Below are positions 51,775-53,692 of a stretch of DNA of 53,692 bases, piece after piece. The position numbers and the translations under genes were made by a program. Source of the stretch: Streptomyces sp. col6. Its GTDB lineage: Bacteria; Actinomycetota; Actinomycetes; Streptomycetales; Streptomycetaceae. Positions within the stretch are counted from its first letter, which is position 1. Each line of letters starts with the position of its first letter. The notes under the pieces are model-generated. The model saw nothing but the letters and a program-made list of their open reading frames with translations. It was not told the DNA's origin and made no database searches. The DNA lies in assembly GCF_008042035.1 (NCBI RefSeq), contig NZ_RDBL01000029.1, positions 991,484 to 1,045,175 on the forward strand, in the 5' to 3' direction.

Positions 51775-53316
51775 ATGGACGGAACGGGAACGGCACTGCC
51801 GCCTGGGCGACGGGACGGGCTCGGCGGCGTGGAAACGGGGAGTCCGCTCTCGGCCGGCGCCGACGGGGCCGAGACGGTGGTGGCGGCTTCGCTGCTCACC
51901 GGCGAGGGCGGACCGCGCATACCGGCCGTGGCGGGGTTCGCGCACCGCGGCGACCGGGCGGACGCGGCGGCCACCATGGAGGCACCGAAGGAGAGGGGCA
52001 AGGCGCTGCGTGCGCGCGTGCCCCGGTCCTCGCACGCGCAGCTGTCCCTCCCCCCGGGGCGCCCCGACGCGGTGCGCGCGGTCGAGGAGTCCAACCGGGG
52101 CCGGGTGCCGGGACTGACGCCGATACGGGTGGGCCGGATGGCCGCCACCCCCTTCGCCTTCCTGCGCGGCTCGGCCGGACTGATGGCCCACGACCTGGCC
52201 GGTACGCCCGTCACCGGGGTCGCCGCCCAGCTCTGCGGCGACGCCCACGCGGCCAACTTCGGGCTGTACGGCGACGCCCGGGGCGGCCTCGTCATCGACC
52301 TGAACGACTTCGACGAGACCGTGGCCGGGCCCTGGGAGTGGGACCTCAAGCGCCTCGCCACCTCCCTGGTGCTCGCGGGCCGCGAGGCCGGCGCCGACGA
52401 GGACACCTGCCGCAAGGGCGCGTACGACACCGTGGGCGCCTATCGGCGGACGATGCGGCTGCTGGCCAGGATGCCCGCGCTCGACGCCTGGAACGCCATC
52501 GCGGACGAGGAGCTCGTCTCCCACGCCGACGCGCGGGATCTGCTCGGCACCCTGGAGCGGGTCTCCGAGAAGGCCCGCAGGAACACCAGCGCCCGCTTCG
52601 CGGCCAAGTCCACAGAGGACTGCGAGGACGGCGGCCGGCGCTTCGTCGACGCGCCACCGGTGCTGCGCCGGGTGCCGGACGCCGAGGCGGCGGCCGTGGC
52701 GGTGGGGCTCGGGGACTACCTGCGGACCGTCTCCGAGGACCGGCTGCCACTGCTGGCGCGTTACGCGATCCACGACGTGGCGTTCCGGGTGGTCGGCACG
52801 GGCAGCGTCGGCACCCGTTCCTACGTGGTCCTGCTGCTGGACCACCGCGGTGAGCCGCTGGTGCTCCAGGTGAAGGAGGCCAGGCCCTCGGTCCTGGCTC
52901 CGCATCTGGCCGCTGTCGGGTTCGAGGTGCCGGAGGTAGCGCACGAGGGGCGGCGCGTGGTGCTCGGGCAGAAGCGGATGCAGGTCGTCAGTGACCATCT
53001 GCTGGGCTGGACGACGGTGGACGGCCGGCCGTTCCAGGTACGGCAGTTCAGGAACCGCAAGGGCAGCGTCGACCCGGCCGCCCTGGCCGCCGATCAGGTC
53101 GACGACTACGGCCGGATGACCGGGGCGCTGCTGGCGCGGGCCCATGCGCACAGCGCGGACCCGAGGCTGCTGGCGGGCTACTGCGGCAAGAACGAGGAGC
53201 TGGACGAGGCGGTGGCGGCCTTCGCGGTGACGTACGCGGACCTCACGGAGGCGGACCACGCGGAGCTCGTACGGGCGATCGGGGCGGGGCGGATAGCCGC
53301 GGAGCACGGGGTGTGA
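51775..53316 (+). CDS. DUF2252 family protein
   Basis: 513 residues from ATG 51775 (GGAGG ten bases upstream; a TTG at 51721 would add 18 residues of low complexity). The first 90 residues are variable. The DUF2252 core begins around RGKALRARVPRSSHAQLSLPPGRPD split near 85-105, with the family motif GRMAATPFAFLRGSAGLMAHDL. QLCGDAHAANFG and VIDLNDFDETVAGPWEWDLKRLATSL follow at about 150-200. The CGDAHAxNFG ... DLNDFDET pattern resembles the catalytic HGDxxxxN/DFD of aminoglycoside-kinase-like folds, so a small-molecule kinase is possible; this is inference. No signal peptide. Confidence 0.88.
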   Translation: MDGTGTALPPGRRDGLGGVETGSPLSAGADGAETVVAASLLTGEGGPRIPAVAGFAHRGDRADAAATMEAPKERGKALRARVPRSSHAQLSLPPGRPDAVRAVEESNRGRVPGLTPIRVGRMAATPFAFLRGSAGLMAHDLAGTPVTGVAAQLCGDAHAANFGLYGDARGGLVIDLNDFDETVAGPWEWDLKRLATSLVLAGREAGADEDTCRKGAYDTVGAYRRTMRLLARMPALDAWNAIADEELVSHADARDLLGTLERVSEKARRNTSARFAAKSTEDCEDGGRRFVDAPPVLRRVPDAEAAAVAVGLGDYLRTVSEDRLPLLARYAIHDVAFRVVGTGSVGTRSYVVLLLDHRGEPLVLQVKEARPSVLAPHLAAVGFEVPEVAHEGRRVVLGQKRMQVVSDHLLGWTTVDGRPFQVRQFRNRKGSVDPAALAADQVDDYGRMTGALLARAHAHSADPRLLAGYCGKNEELDEAVAAFAVTYADLTEADHAELVRAIGAGRIAAEHGV

Positions 53317-53400
53317 GGGGCTGCCGGGGGCGGGTGCGGCTGCTGGGCGGTCGGGCTGGGCGGTGTGCGGTGTCAGGCGGGCCCGAGCGGCGGGCGCGGG

Positions 53401-53486
53401 TGTGACCGGCCCCTGGGCTCGTGTGTGACCGGTCGCCGGGCGGAGGGACGAACGGAGGGACGCGCGACGTGACCGGCCGCCGGGCA
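53401..53486. repeat. Short degenerate repeats upstream of the last gene
   Basis: TGTGACCGG occurs at 53401 and about 53424, and GTGACCGG again near 53469, each followed by C/T-rich GCCGGGC-type sequence; GGAGGGACG is also repeated nearby. The 238-bp gap shows no promoter or terminator that can be trusted. Confidence 0.4.
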
Positions 53487-53554
53487 GGGAGCGCGACGGC
53501 CCTCGGGGCGACCGCGGGTCTTCGTGGGGCGGGGCGGGGCCATACGCTGGACGG

Positions 53555-53692
53555 GTGACCCACGAAGCCGCCGGGGTGCCGACCTCCCGGAACGACGAAG
53601 ACCCGCAGGACCAGGCACGGCTGGACGCCGACCGCGAGGGGGAGGCGCTGCCGGGTGCCGGCGGGCCGGGCTCCGGTGGGCCGGGCTCCGGT
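53555..53692 (+). CDS. Unidentified gene, 3'-truncated by the window edge
   Basis: A frame opens with GTG at 53555 and stays open to the window end, 46 codons: VTHEAAGVPTSRNDEDPQDQ... then an acidic stretch and two GGPGSG repeats at the end. Only a low-complexity, probably disordered N-terminus is visible, so no family can be named. The start is chosen from composition and third-position GC; the ribosome binding site is weak. Confidence 0.45.
   Translation, partial: MTHEAAGVPTSRNDEDPQDQARLDADREGEALPGAGGPGSGGPGSG

Overview
This is a high-GC window (GTG starts and ATGA/GTGA stop-start overlaps are common, and intergenic terminators are GC-rich) with the gene order trxA-parBA-rsmG-jag-yidC-yidD-rnpA-rpmH | dnaA-oriC-dnaN-gnd-recF-dciA-gyrB-gyrA. 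Together with Streptomyces-type DnaA boxes (TTGTCCACA), perfect parS sites (GTTTCACGTGAAAC), paired class E sortases, CrgA and a DLW-39 protein, this marks the chromosomal replication origin region of a streptomycete. No insertion sequence, phage, CRISPR array or biosynthetic gene cluster is seen.

Layout. 1-7353: end of trxA, a GNAT gene disturbed by a 299-bp tandem duplication, then minus-strand parAB (segregation), rsmG, jag/khpB, yidC, yidD, rnpA and rpmH. 7354-14389: autoregulated dnaA promoter, dnaA, oriC (about 16 DnaA-box-like 9-mers), dnaN, gnd, recF and dciA. 14390-20454: gyrB leader with a stem-loop, gyrB, gyrA, a DUF3566 membrane protein and tRNA-Ile. 20455-27664: small membrane and secreted proteins, DLW-39, a two-gene operon of paralogous surface proteins (one with a von Willebrand A domain), a convergent XRE regulator/Ser-Thr kinase pair, and tRNA-Ala. 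27665-33968: lipoprotein, membrane-fusion protein, ABC ATPase, FtsX/MacB-type permease and histidine kinase, with the OmpR-type response regulator convergent and overlapping the kinase tail. 34041-41268: DUF5324, cyclophilin, rhomboid protease, a second DnaA-box cluster, crgA, DUF881, small membrane protein, glutamine amidotransferase and two class E sortases. 41347-49432: the conserved minus-strand cell-wall signalling cluster pknB-pbpA-rodA-pstP-fhaB-fhaA. 49793-53692: tRNA-Leu, a fourth parS, a MarR regulator with operator repeats, a divergent membrane protein, a DUF2252 protein and the start of an unidentified gene.

How it works together: DnaA, DnaN, RecF, DciA and gyrase serve initiation and elongation at oriC; ParA/ParB with the four parS sites organise and move the origin; RsmG, RnpA, L34, YidC and YidD cover translation and membrane insertion; PknB, PstP, FhaA/B, RodA, the PBP, CrgA and the sortases connect cell-wall growth, division and surface anchoring. 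The least explained parts are the paired vWA/partner surface proteins behind a promoter buried in CTTGAG repeats, the lipoprotein-efflux-histidine kinase operon with an 11-bp direct-repeat operator, the second DnaA-box cluster near crgA, and the tandem duplication at the GNAT gene.
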